Made by a program: the position numbers and the translations under genes
The notes under the pieces: generated by a model
The model's input: the letters and a program-made list of their open reading frames with translations, nothing else
Told to the model about the DNA's origin: nothing
Databases searched by the model: none
NCBI GenBank assembly: GCA_025677835.1
Contig: JAIXMR010000021.1
Location: 1 to 57,500, forward strand
Length of the DNA stretch: 57,500 nt
Direction: 5' to 3'
Origin: Sporodiniella umbellata
Taxonomy: Eukaryota > Mucoromycota > Mucoromycetes > Mucorales > Rhizopodaceae
In this document: positions 48,539-57,500 of the stretch, in pieces
Position numbering within the stretch: the first letter of the stretch is position 1
Layout of the letters: the number at the start of each line of letters is the position of its first letter

Positions 48539-49360
48539 ATGCCTTCATCTACACTTGAATATCAGATTGAATCGGGCAGCCAGTTGAGTGTTGAACAAAT
48601 AAAGCAATTGAATGAATACCTATCTACTTTGGAACCTAAAGAAATCCTTGCTTGGGCGATCGACAGTCTACCGAATCTTTACCAGACCACCGCCTTTGGT
48701 TTGACAGGGCTTGTTGCGCTGGACATGATCCACAAAATAAGTATCGAACGACAAGCTCCTCATAGCGTCCCACTCATTTTCTTGAACACGTTGTATCATT
48801 TCAAAGAGACGCTGGACCTTGCTGATCGGTGTCAAGAGATCTATGGTGTTCCGCTTAAAACGTATACCCCCATGGAGGTCAGCACTACAGAGGAATTTGA
48901 AAAAGCCTATGGCCAGAGGCTGTGGGAAACAGATGAAGATGCCTATGACTACCTCATTAAGGTGGAGCCTGCGCGCCGTGCCTATGAAGAGCTCCAGGTG
49001 CAATCGATTATCACTGGCCGCCGCCGTAGTCAAAAAGGGGACCGTGAGGCGATTCCAATCCTGGAAGTGGACTCTACCGGGATGATCAAACTTAACCCAT
49101 TGGCCTATTGGGACTTTCAACAGGTCTGGGCTTACATCCGTGCTAACAAAGTACCCTACAATGTCCTGGTCGATCAAGGATATCGGTCCATTGGCGACTG
49201 GCACTCAACACATGCCCCTACAAATGGGGAGGAACGCTCAGGCCGCTGGTCGGGACAGCAAAAAACAGAATGCGGTCTTCATAAGGATTATTTCAAAATG
49301 CGCGCTGCTTTCATGGCCTCCAAAGAAAAAGCAGAACGTCAAAATGTCGTGGCTGCCTAA
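48539..49360 (+). CDS. MET16: Phosphoadenosine phosphosulfate (PAPS) reductase
   Basis: Reduces PAPS to sulfite with thioredoxin in sulfate assimilation; cytosolic. Single exon, 273 residues, similar to yeast Met16 (261). The PP-loop-type nucleotide site is around residues 50-65 (TTAFGLTGLVALDM), followed by FLNTLYHFKETLDL and ITGRRRSQKG. The C-terminal catalytic motif is ECGLH with the reactive Cys at about 245. Four-cysteine iron-sulfur residues are absent, as expected of the PAPS type rather than the APS type. The frame extends upstream through poly(T)-encoded Phe; the ATG at 48539 fits the family start. Confidence 0.95.
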   Translation: MPSSTLEYQIESGSQLSVEQIKQLNEYLSTLEPKEILAWAIDSLPNLYQTTAFGLTGLVALDMIHKISIERQAPHSVPLIFLNTLYHFKETLDLADRCQEIYGVPLKTYTPMEVSTTEEFEKAYGQRLWETDEDAYDYLIKVEPARRAYEELQVQSIITGRRRSQKGDREAIPILEVDSTGMIKLNPLAYWDFQQVWAYIRANKVPYNVLVDQGYRSIGDWHSTHAPTNGEERSGRWSGQQKTECGLHKDYFKMRAAFMASKEKAERQNVVAA

Positions 49361-49808
49361 AAATCTCATGCCTATTACGAAACAGAGCAAATCAAAAAAA
49401 AAAAAAAAATCCTGCTTTTTTTCTTTTGTATATATCTTTGGTCGCCACCCCTCCTGCCCTTTATTTTCCTTTTGAACTACATTACCCAGCTTTTATGTAG
49501 GCTATACTCTATGTTTACAAATAGCACCTGTTTGTGTAGATCAAGCCTTTTCTATTATCAAATAAAGAACAAAAAATTTTATTCAACAGGAAATGGCCTT
49601 GTGCCACCACCCGTCTGCAACCTGTGATAAAGTCTAGTCACATTCGATTCACGTGTCGGCGAATGTGAGTGTATTGTGAATGTCTTGAAGTTAATGGAGA
49701 TTCCTCTTTTTTTTTGTTTTGTTTATATATTGGTTTGTTTTACTATTTTCTTTTCTTCTGCTTTCACACCTTTTTTTTCTTCTTTTCTCTGGAAACTACA
49801 CAATAAAT
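49361..49808. other. Intergenic / Rab18 promoter
   Basis: About 450 bp. Contains an E-box inside a 9-bp inverted repeat (49638-49668) and T-rich leader sequence before the Rab gene. Confidence 0.6.
49638..49668. promoter_or_regulatory. E-box inside inverted repeat (upstream of Rab18)
   Basis: Arms TCACATTCG and CGAATGTGA (9 bp, perfect) surround a 13-bp centre holding CACGTG (49650-49655), almost exactly on the dyad axis. The 14-mer at 49643-49656 is identical to that upstream of the BAR-SH3 gene. Distance to the Rab18 ATG is about 150 bp. Confidence 0.55.
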
Positions 49809-50740
49809 ATGTCTCTTTCGATACCTACTCTAAAACTTTTGTTAATTGGTAATTCCAATGTTGGCAAAAGTTCGCTCTTATTACGATTCACAGACGATAC
49901 TTTTTTACCACAAGAAGAAGTATCTGCCACTATTGGTAAGCCCCCCTCCACTTTATCTCTTCACATTCTCTCACATTGCATTCTCTTTTTTTTTGTTTAG
50001 GTGTTGACTTTAAAGTGAGCATGTTGGATGTGGACGACAAAACGTACAAGTTGACTATTTGGGTATATTACAGAAACACCAAAAGCATATGAAAAAAAGA
50101 AACGATATCTTAATTTTTTTATTTATTAAAAAAAAAAAAAAAAGGATACTGCGGGACAAGAAAGATTTAGAACACTTACTTCGTCATATTATCGTGGAGC
50201 CCAAGGTGTTATTTTAGGCAAGTACTCTTGGACGATAGACAGCCTGATTTAACATAAAAATTGTATAGTATACGACGTCAGCAATCGGGATACATTTGAT
50301 GCTTTAGATAACTGGTGGAGTGAGGTGAACACATATTGTTCTAGCCCAGATGTTGTAAAGATGATTGTTGGAAACAAAGTAGACAAGGTAAAAAAAAAAA
50401 TAAGAAATAAAAGTAAGCCGTAGTTTCCTTCTAAACGCTTGGATAGGAGTCATCTCGAGTAGTCAGTTATGAAGAAGGTCAAGCGCTTGCAAAGAAACTA
50501 CAGACATTATTTGTAGAGTGTAGCGCAAAGACAAGAGTTGGGGTAAAGCAAGCATTCGAAGAGTTGGTTCAAAAGGTACATAGAAGAGAAAATGCTGCAG
50601 TAATTAATTCACATGCTTTTTTTTTTTTTTTACAAAAGATTGTAGAAACGCCCAGCCTATGGCAAAAGGCGCCCAATTCGAGTATCAGAGTGGAGAGACA
50701 AGAGGATGGCGAGTCTGGCTATGGATTTTGTGCTTGTTAA
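49809..50740 (+). CDS. Rab18-type small GTPase
   Basis: Membrane-traffic / lipid-droplet GTPase of the Rab18 class (assigned from the [20 protein letters not shown] start and overall pattern). Six exons: 49809-49935, 50001-50062, 50145-50217, 50269-50387, 50447-50575, 50639-50740; 203 residues. All nucleotide motifs are present: [18 protein letters not shown] switch [11 protein letters not shown] (across introns), NKVDK, ECSAKTR. It ends in CAC, a CxC geranylgeranylation signal. Intron 3 uses GC-AG (TTAG|GCAAGT at 50218); the nearby GT would destroy the conserved VYDVSNRD segment. Confidence 0.93.
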
Positions 50741-50788
50741 ATAATGATTAAATAATAATGATAATAATGATAATAATAATAATAATAA

Positions 50789-50820
<32 letters not shown>

Positions 50821-50875
50821 ACAACAATAGTAATAATAGTAATGATAATGATGGTAGCAATAATGATAGTAGTAC
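50741..50875. repeat. AAT/GTA triplet repeat block
   Basis: AATAATG-type units change into ten TAG/GTA triplets and back to degenerate triplets. The minus-strand frame over it encodes a leucine run and is an artefact. Confidence 0.85.
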
Positions 50876-51112
50876 AACATCTGTCTCTCTCCCCATTTCT
50901 CCTTTACTTTCTTTTATTTCTCTATCCCTTCCTTATTGTGATAGGAGATAAATCCCAAAACCGCACATACAAACATAAATACACACAATATAAGTACCTA
51001 AACGTGCACTTGTCAGCATATACAACGTGTGGTCGTATTTATATGCCCATGGGGTTATACACATAGGTGTATATACATATGAGTGTATGCAAGCTATTTA
51101 CTTTTAATATGT

Positions 51113-51156
51113 ATTATTATTATTATTGTTATTATTATAATAATAATAATAATAAA
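51113..51156. repeat. Palindromic ATT/AAT array
   Basis: (ATT)n immediately followed by its complement (AAT)n, so the whole block can fold back on itself. Confidence 0.8.
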
Positions 51157-52271
51157 AACTGTTATTGTTTTGTATTTATATATATAAATATATAGATATA
51201 AATTATACACAGTGCAAGATAAAACAGAAAGAGAAAACAAAAGGAGAAACAAGAACGATTCTTCTTGTCAATAAGTACTTTTTGTTTGTCAATAATTAAG
51301 AACAAATTAAACATAAAACATATGGTGTGTGCGTATATGTACAAATACATATATACATATAAATATATATATAATCTTGTGCGTGTCTTTTTTTTTTTTT
51401 TATTTTGGCCTCCTTTATTTATAAATAAAAAATTACTTTGTGGTTAAATATTATACCTCAGGGAGTCAATAAAGTCTACTGTAATTCATGCTTAAAAAGG
51501 TAACAATGACACACTTTTTTTTATAACGGCTTTAAAAGAATTAACCTTGCTCCTTCTTTTCTTGTAAGCCAAAAACAAAAAAAAAAAAAGCTTTTTTTAG
51601 GCTGATGGAAGGATCAGTAACCCAATTGACTAAATAGGGAAAAAATGAGTTTATCATACTATTAAGAATCCAAGGGTGAAAATAAAATAAAAATCAAAAA
51701 GAAAGGGGAGAATTCAAAATTAAGCTATTTTTCATTTGCCTATTATTTTTGCTTATAAGGAGAAAGAGCTCACAGCACGTACTGATACGTTATATGACAA
51801 AAAAAAAGAGAGATAATGAGAAGCCAGTTATTGTTTCGTTTTGTTTATGAAAGTATAGGGTATACGTCCAGTTTTTTTTTTTATAGCGTTTTAGTTAAGA
51901 AGTAACTTTTTGATCTATCAGAGCGAGATCATTTTAGCGGCTTTGTTTGTGTTCTATCTTTTACTGTCTGTCTCGGTCTGGATTTTTTTTAATTATTGCT
52001 CTCTGTTTTCTTTTTTTATACTTTTGGGGCTATTGTAGCTTTACTCTTTTTTTTTTTTTTTTTTGCGTTTATTTCTCCCCTGCATATCTCCGCTCTTGGA
52101 AATACGAGTCTATATAAACATCATTACAGTTTACTATTTTCTTATTTCTCTTTTTTTTAATATTTTTTTTTTAATATTTTTCCCTTCTTTTTTATATAAA
52201 AACCAAAAAAAGAGAAAAGTTTATTTATTTGAATCTTACGCCAATTTCACCCTCAACTTTTTTTTTTTTTT

Positions 52272-52316
52272 TGTGCGTGTGTGCGTGTGTGCGTGTGTGC
52301 GTGTGTGTATATATAA
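52272..52316. repeat. GTGTGTGC octamer array
   Basis: About four copies of GTGTGCGT just upstream (about 47 bp) of the WOPR gene start. Confidence 0.85.
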
Positions 52317-52362
52317 ACGTGCGAGAATAAGACCGATTACTATTAAGAGAAAAAAAACGATC

Positions 52363-53586
52363 ATGCCTATTACTGAAACTTTCCATGGTTTCATTGAATC
52401 AACAACCGATACCCTTTTAATTTTTGAAGCGTGTCGCCAAGGACTATTACCCAAGATCAACCGAAGACTCCAAGAACGAGAAAGAGGGGCTGTCAAGTCT
52501 GGAACAGTATTTGTATTTGACGAGAAAGAATCAGGTAAAGTTCATGTTTACTCCAGGAAATCAGTTTAAACCCTAAAAAGTAAAGGGGTTGAGAATAGGC
52601 ATCAAGCGGTGGACTGATGGTTTAGTCTGGAGTCCGTCACGCATTTTGGGCAATTTTCTGATCTATCGAGAGCTCGATGGGCGAGAGCTACTGGAAGACA
52701 AGGGGCCAGTCTCCGGCCGGCCTTATCATGAAGAGTACAAGACGAGCGATCGAGAACGGGCCCTGGTGGGCTCGCTTACCGACACTTATAAATTTAAAGC
52801 AGGAGGATTAATTAAAAAGACATTGAGTATCCAGGTGAACGGTTCATCACAGCATCTAATCAGCTATTATACCAAAGAGGATGTTTTGGAAGGCAAGCTA
52901 CTGTCGCCTTCCGTCGTGCCTGACATTGCCCAGGTGCGTATTTCACCCGAGCTGTTTATGCAGCAAAACTTTCGAATCCCTTTGTCGCTGGAATACCCAG
53001 ATTCGTACAACCCTAAACGGCTCAGCCTATCCTCGTCCCCCTGTTCATCCAATGATTCTGTCTCGCCAGGGAGAAGATCGTCCGCCCTGCTTGTAGAAAT
53101 GAACCATTCGTACGTTGACCACTCAATGCCATGTAAATAACAATCTACAGAAACAAAGGGTGTTTATAGGAGACCAACCCACTTTTCTAACCAATAGACT
53201 ATTCCCGTCGGCGTCTCTCTTCGGGTGACTTGGATCGCCCTCAGCGAAAACTCCAAAAGTCTTCCCAGAGCCGAAGATCGTTTGGCCAGGATGCAAAGTA
53301 AGCAAAACAAAAGAGCAAACTGGACGTTCTTTTTTCTGACGCATGTGTTAGTGTGATTTCCCCTTCCTATCCATGCTCTATATACCAGACTGAAAACAAT
53401 TTCAGCAGTCCGCATGGGCTCTCTCCCAACTTTTCTGTATCACCCCCTCCCCATAAAGAGCATTACACACCTCCTCCAGCCTCTTGGTTCCATCCGCCCA
53501 AGTACGCTCAGCGAATGCCTGACTATAAGCCTTATCATCCCCCTCCAAGCCTCACTCGAGCCGTGCCTTGGCGTTCGATACCTTAG
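52363..53586 (+). CDS. Gti1/Pac2 (WOPR) transcriptional regulator
   Basis: Fungal-specific DNA-binding regulator of the Wor1/Ryp1/Gti1/Pac2 family, which controls morphology and nutrient or developmental switches. Four exons: 52363-52534, 52599-53132, 53198-53297, 53352-53586; 346 residues. The first WOPR box begins at residue 4 (ETFHGFIESTTDTLLIFEAC) and runs through SGIKRWTDGLVWSPSRILGNF, with the splice inside ESG|IK. The second box lies around residues 130-200 (TLSIQVNGSSQHLISYYT). The rest is Ser/Pro/Tyr-rich with no other domain. The intron between exons 2 and 3 prevents an early stop right after MPC. Confidence 0.92.
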
Positions 53587-53953
53587 ATACCTCCCACTAT
53601 TTCCAAGAACATAAAACCGATAACAGCAACTATTAAAACTGTTTTAATAAAACCATCTGCTTAAACAATAAAAGTCTCCCCCATACTCTCTATTTCATTT
53701 GATCTTTTCTAGTCAACCCTTGTATTTTCGCCGTCAATGAGTCGCTTTTGAAAGACTTGGTCACTTTTTCAGTTTCGACGGATTGCTTCATATATTTCAC
53801 TGGTTGTTTAAAGTTCAATCTTACCATGTTGTAGCAAATAGGAGTACAAGCTATCCATAGCGTTAGGTAATAGACATTTTATTGGCTAATGACAAGCTAC
53901 AACCCGCGGTGATAGCTGTCTGCTTTTTTTATTTATTTATTTATTACTGTGTG

Positions 53954-54261
53954 ATGGCTATCAAATCGTCCTTTCAATACGACAACAACGCCTCTCTGCG
54001 TAATTTGAGCACTTCACTATCAAGCAATTCTTTATTGATTCTAATGTCCTGAACCTTTCTTTTTCCTAATTTTTTTTTTATTGACTAAAAATAGAGGAAA
54101 CGATAACTGTCTCGCGCAGAAAGCCAGTGAGAATCAATGTTGAATCGTTAGATAGTGTAAGTTGATGAGTAATGTCTCTTGCTCAATAAGACAGTACAAG
54201 TAATGGGTTGAGTGAGGTTTCGTTGAGATGGGATATCCTAGTCTCTGCACTAGAAAAATAA
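53954..54261 (+). CDS. Possible small protein of 50 residues, three exons
   Basis: Tentative. Exons 53954-53999, 54095-54156 and 54217-54261 join in frame with a GTAATT donor, an ATTGACTAAAAATAG branch/acceptor, a perfect AGT|GTAAGT donor and a GAGTGAG acceptor. The product begins MAIKSSFQYDNN and ends SLRWDILVSALEK. No family recognised. Antisense frames are also open here, so this may be a chance assembly. Confidence 0.3.
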
Positions 54262-54985
54262 AGAGCTGGCCCAACCAACACTTGACAGCTGCTTTATGAG
54301 AATCAGTTTAAGTAGACCTCTGGCTGTTGAATCAATTACGATTGCCACAACAATAGGAAGCTTGAACGCTTTGTATTGTCTAATAAACGAACGCAAGTAA
54401 TTGGTGAGTCGTTGGTAAAATACATCTGCCTTAGTTTGAATCTCAATTAGGTAGGTCCTTAGAGCAGTTGACTGACTCGTACGTGACATGCGAAACCAAT
54501 CCCTCCATTTGGAATGGCAACCTATTGATCTTTTGCATTGGATTCTACACAAACAAAAAATGAGGAGCGTGCTAACAGACAGATTTAAGATCATACCCAT
54601 AGCTGCTGAGACGTCTTGATCAGTTAATAACATTAAATCCGTCCCAGGTAAACATTTTCTTGGAAGCCTTGATGCTGACGCTATCTGCCATAGATTTTTT
54701 TTTTTTTTTTTTGGCTGTAATAACAGTGTAACATGGAAACATATGAAAGACGCATAGCTATAGTATTCTGTTATAGCCTCCGAACTAAAAACCAGTCACT
54801 TAGTCTTCTCTGTAGCAATGGCGTACAACATTTGGTGAAATTCGGCCAATTCAGACTCAAAAAAGTGACAAAGTTTTTCAGAAAAAAGCGACTGATTGAC
54901 GACGTCAACCAATTTTTCTCCTTTATTGGCTTTAGTTTAATTTTTAAAAAAACAGATCGATCGTAAAGACTACCCAAAAACAATA
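54250..54985 (-). pseudogene. Coding-like minus-strand fragments, possible broken gene
   Basis: Three pieces look coding but do not splice cleanly. 54929-54796 encodes KGEKLVDVVNQSLFSEKLC.. in one frame. About 54715-54596 encodes LPGTDLMLLTDQDVSAAMG, slightly SAM-domain-like. 54545-54250 encodes ALRTYLIEIQTKADVFYQRL.. to a stop at 54250. Junction phases disagree. It could be a decayed gene, a gene with introns I failed to place, or noise. Confidence 0.22.
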
Positions 54986-55285
54986 CTTTGCTCTCCTTGT
55001 CTTTTCTCTATCTTTTATTTTACACCATTGCTTTTATTTCCGAAAACATAACATTATGGCCTTACAATTACCATAGCCATTGGGTTGGATCATTTCCAAA
55101 CCACACTGAATAGATACTAAAAACCCTTAAAGAATACTCAAAAAAAAAAAAAATTGGGTTTTTGAGGAATTCAAAAACAGAAAAGAAAAAAATTACTCAT
55201 TGATTTGCTGTCTTTTCCCTTTTTTTTTTGTTTTTTGTTTTTTTTTTTTTCTTTTTACACCCTTTTTTTATTCTTCTTTTTGCAG

Positions 55286-57479
55286 CACAAAAAGAAGCAC
55301 AATTAAACCAACCAAAGTGGACTCTAACCAGCAAAAAAGGATTCACGACCAGGCAGAGCCTGAAAGTGAGCAGGCAGAACCCAAAAAGCAGAAACAGGAA
55401 ACGGACAGCCTTTTGAACCAATGCCCTAGCTGTTCGCAAAAGCTATTACGGCCGTTGACGCTTCCTTGCGGGTATACCTGCTGTACGACTTGTTACAAGA
55501 TCGATTCAGTTTGTGTTTCTTGCGAACGTACGCACACCATCAGCCTTCAACCTAACGTGACGATCCAAACGATGCAGACGGCACTTGTGGATGCGATAGA
55601 TCAAGCGCTTGAGTGTGCCATCTGCTGCACTCGCTTTACAACGCCTACGACCACACCCTGCGGCCATACGTTTTGTAAAAATTGCCTTGTTCGTTCGCTT
55701 GATCACCAGAACTACTGCCCATTCTGCCGAGACCCCCTCGACTTCTGCCCACCGCCAACCCAGATCTTGGTGCAGTACATCGAACAGCTTTTTGCAGAAG
55801 ACGACGAAACAGAAGACGCACTTGACTTGGATCACGACAATCGAGTACCCCTTCTGACCGGTTCCTTGGCCTTTCCAGGCGTCAAGTGCGTCATTCATAT
55901 ATTCGAGCCAAGGTATCGATTGATGCTTCGACGGATCATGCAGTCCAGCCGACGCAGGTTTGGCCTTTGCCTTATCCGGCGAAAGCGAGTCGAGGGCGAA
56001 TGGGCCTTTCATGCTTACGGCACTATGCTTGAGCTCGTACAGGTTCAGACCATGCCCGATGGAAGGTCTGCGGTAGAGGCTGTGGGCTCACATCGTTTTC
56101 GTGTAGCGTCTTTTGAACTGACAGATGGCTATCACATGGCGGAGATCGAACGGGTGGACGACCTCGACCGAGAAACACAACAAATGCTTGAACAACAACA
56201 AATCTTGAGAGCCAGTGCTTCTCGCGCAAAACTGCAACGTGCTCAACCGGTTGCCCAGGCAACATCCGGCCCGCACCCTCTGCCTGCGTCAGCCCCTGCC
56301 TCCGCCGTACACCCCGCAGCCAGACCTGTGGCACCTGCCATCGCTCGACCCAACATTCCGGTAGTCGCACGACCCAATATTCCTGTGAGGTCCAACACAC
56401 CTGCAAGACCTCATCTTCCTACACAACCCAACACCCCTGTAGTCACCGTACGACCTGCCATGCCTACCAGACCTAATATTCCTGCTAGGCCGGGTATGCC
56501 TGCCAGACCTAATATTCCTGCTAGGCCGGCTATACCTGTCAGACCTAATATTCCTGCACAACCGGCTATACCTGTCAGACCTAATATTCCTGCTAGGCCG
56601 AGTATGCCTGCACAACCGGCTATGCCTGTCAGACCTAACATTCCTACTAGGCCGGGTATGCCTGCCAGACCCAATATTCCTGCACAACCGGCTATACCTG
56701 TCAGACCTAATATTCCTGCTAGGCCGGGTATGCCTGCACAACCGGCTATGCCTGTCAGACCTAACATTCCTACTAGGCCGGGTATGCCTGTCAGACCTAA
56801 TATTCCTGCACAGCCGGCTATGCCTGCCAGACCTAATATTCCTACTAGGCCGGGTATGCCAGCGCGAGGGTCGTCTGTTCGACCCGGCATGCCTGCAGGA
56901 GGTCGGCCTCCGATGGGTATGATGATGAACCAACGACGATCATGGGCGCAACAGGCACATCCAGAGACGGCGCAGGTGAGTCGAGCGCCGTGGTTACAGA
57001 TGCACGTCCGCGGGCTTTCTGTGGCGCGTCCAAAGCCCAAGGTGGAAGGGGAAGCAGTTGAAGTGCATGAGGGCAAGGCGAGTGCTGAGTTTGGGGCTGT
57101 GGTGAAGCACCGAGAAGAGGCGGATACGGAAGAACTCTTGGACGATCTTGGGCATTTTATTGAGAAACTGATGCGATACAAGCAAAAGAACCCGACGACG
57201 CAATGGCTTGCCGGGCTAGAAGACCCGCCACCTCTTGACCGAGCCAGCCGGGATCGAATCAAGCTTGTTTGGTGGATAGCAAATCTGATGCCACTCTCTG
57301 AAGAAGAAAAGATACCCTTGCTGGCCCATCGCACCTTACGCGAACGGGTCTTGACCGTCGTGTCCTGGAAAGATAAATTTGATGAACAGATGGCCTTCTG
57401 CTTGAACCCTAAACCCAATATACCCTCTTCGATTGCTTCCACGCACACCACACCTGACATGACTTACTTTATTTCTTAA
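55286..57479 (+). CDS. RING-LON protein (LONRF-like E3 ligase) with proline hexapeptide repeat
   Basis: Likely ubiquitin ligase. The main exon begins after a TTTTTGCAG acceptor at 55285; no in-frame ATG exists before the first zinc motif and the first coding exon was not found, so the 5' end is partial. Order: a Lys/Glu/Gln-rich start; a first RING-like motif (CPSCSQKLL...CGYTCCTTC...CVSC); a complete C3HC4 RING (CAICCTRF...CGHTFCKNC...CPFC); the first half of a LON substrate-binding domain (PLLTGSLAFPGVKCVIHIFEPRYRLML); then about 23 tandem hexapeptides of RPNIPA/RPGMPA/QPAMPV type (56451-56864); and the helical second half of LON (TQWLAGLEDPP.., IKLVWWIANLMPLS, ERVLTVVSW). The TPR repeats of animal LONRF are absent. 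The repeat interrupts the LON domain between its beta and alpha subdomains. Confidence 0.85.
56451..56864 (+). repeat. 18-bp tandem repeat (23 units) with 126-bp higher-order period
   Basis: Twenty-three in-frame hexapeptide units of consensus R/Q-P-x-I/M-P-x. Units 8-14 (56577-56702) and 15-21 (56703-56828) are near-identical seven-unit blocks, so the array has grown by duplication of 126-bp blocks as well as single units. Frame is kept throughout. Confidence 0.92.
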
Positions 57480-57500
57480 TATTTCCCTTCCCTCCCTCCT

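Larger units (their letters stand above)
50741..52362. other. 1.6-kb AT-rich intergenic region with trinucleotide repeats
   Basis: Starts right at the Rab18 stop with ATA/GTA triplets (50741-50875). Has an ATT/AAT inverted array (51113-51156), TATATA blocks near 51177-51375, and a GTGTGTGC array (52272-52316) just before the WOPR gene. No ORF above about 100 codons except repeat-encoded Leu or Val/Ile frames. Confidence 0.65.
53587..55285. other. 1.7-kb poorly resolved interval
   Basis: Contains coding-like stretches on both strands that do not assemble into a confident gene (see the two low-confidence entries). A minus frame at about 53692-53826 (45 codons from ATG, lysine-rich) is also coding-like. 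The remainder is AT-rich with T-runs. Confidence 0.5.

Noticed and set aside
50657..50896. Leucine-rich minus frame
   Set aside because: Direct translation of the triplet repeat at 50741-50875.
54733..54962. Upstream first exon for the RING-LON gene (77 codons from ATG 54733)
   Set aside because: Phase matches through GTAAAG at 54963, but the protein looks random and the antisense strand there is more coding-like.
56289..56933. 214-codon Arg/Ser/His-rich minus frame
   Set aside because: Second antisense shadow of the same 18-bp repeat.
56411..57460. 349-codon open frame on the minus strand of the RING-LON gene
   Set aside because: It is antisense to well-supported RING and LON domains. Its Gly/Leu/Ile repeats are the mirror of the proline array, and the repeat itself keeps the antisense frame free of stops.

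Overview
The window is nuclear DNA of a filamentous fungus, most likely an early-diverging one (Mucoromycota, probably Mucorales). The genes are split by short spliceosomal introns of mostly 40-110 bp with CTAAC/CTGAC-like branch sites. Protein families are typically fungal (ENA-type sodium ATPase, Ugo1, HAL-type kinase, Gti1/Pac2 regulator). Non-coding DNA is AT-rich and full of long poly(T)/poly(A) runs, which also sit inside many introns. Species placement is inference. No rRNA, tRNA, CRISPR array or autonomous transposon was recognised by eye.

Layout. From 1 to 20.8 kb the DNA is gene-dense: ENA-type P-type ATPase (-), branchpoint-binding protein SF1/BBP (+), Ugo1 mitochondrial fusion protein (-), a CsbD-like hydrophilic protein (+), a small Glu/Thr/Val-repeat protein (-), a kelch-propeller membrane protein (+), glutaminyl-tRNA synthetase (+), an unknown protein (+), a J-domain protein (+) and a bHLH-zipper factor (-). 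From 20.8 to 43.9 kb there are only four genes in 23 kb: a Crz1-like C2H2 factor (-), a HAL-type kinase (+), ornithine decarboxylase (-) and Coq1 polyprenyl synthase (-). They are separated by 1-6.5 kb AT-rich spacers with T(n)A(n) tracts, hairpins and microsatellites. From 43.9 to 57.5 kb gene density rises again and all confident genes are on the + strand: BAR-SH3 adaptor, an unknown coiled-coil protein, PAPS reductase, a Rab18-type GTPase, a Gti1/Pac2 (WOPR) regulator, a poorly resolved interval, and a RING-LON protein with a striking proline repeat.

Exon models were built by hand. Every junction was chosen so that the reading frame continues and family motifs are kept, and exon lengths add up to whole codons. 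This gave about 45 introns. Five of them (three in the kelch gene, one each in the J-protein and Rab18 genes) need a GC-AG rather than GT-AG donor, always GCAAGT, which is an unusually high share.

Functional themes are inferred from families. Ion and salt homeostasis is represented by the ENA ATPase, a HAL4/5-like kinase and a Crz1-like factor; a perfect CRE palindrome lies upstream of the ATPase. Membrane traffic is represented by the BAR-SH3 and Rab18 genes, which share an identical 14-bp E-box-containing sequence upstream. The rest is core metabolism and RNA biology. The best candidates for something new are the 23-hexapeptide proline repeat inserted inside the LON domain, the GC-AG intron enrichment, the shared E-box element (one copy inside an inverted repeat), two MITE-like hairpins and the cryptic coding-like interval at 53.7-55.2 kb.
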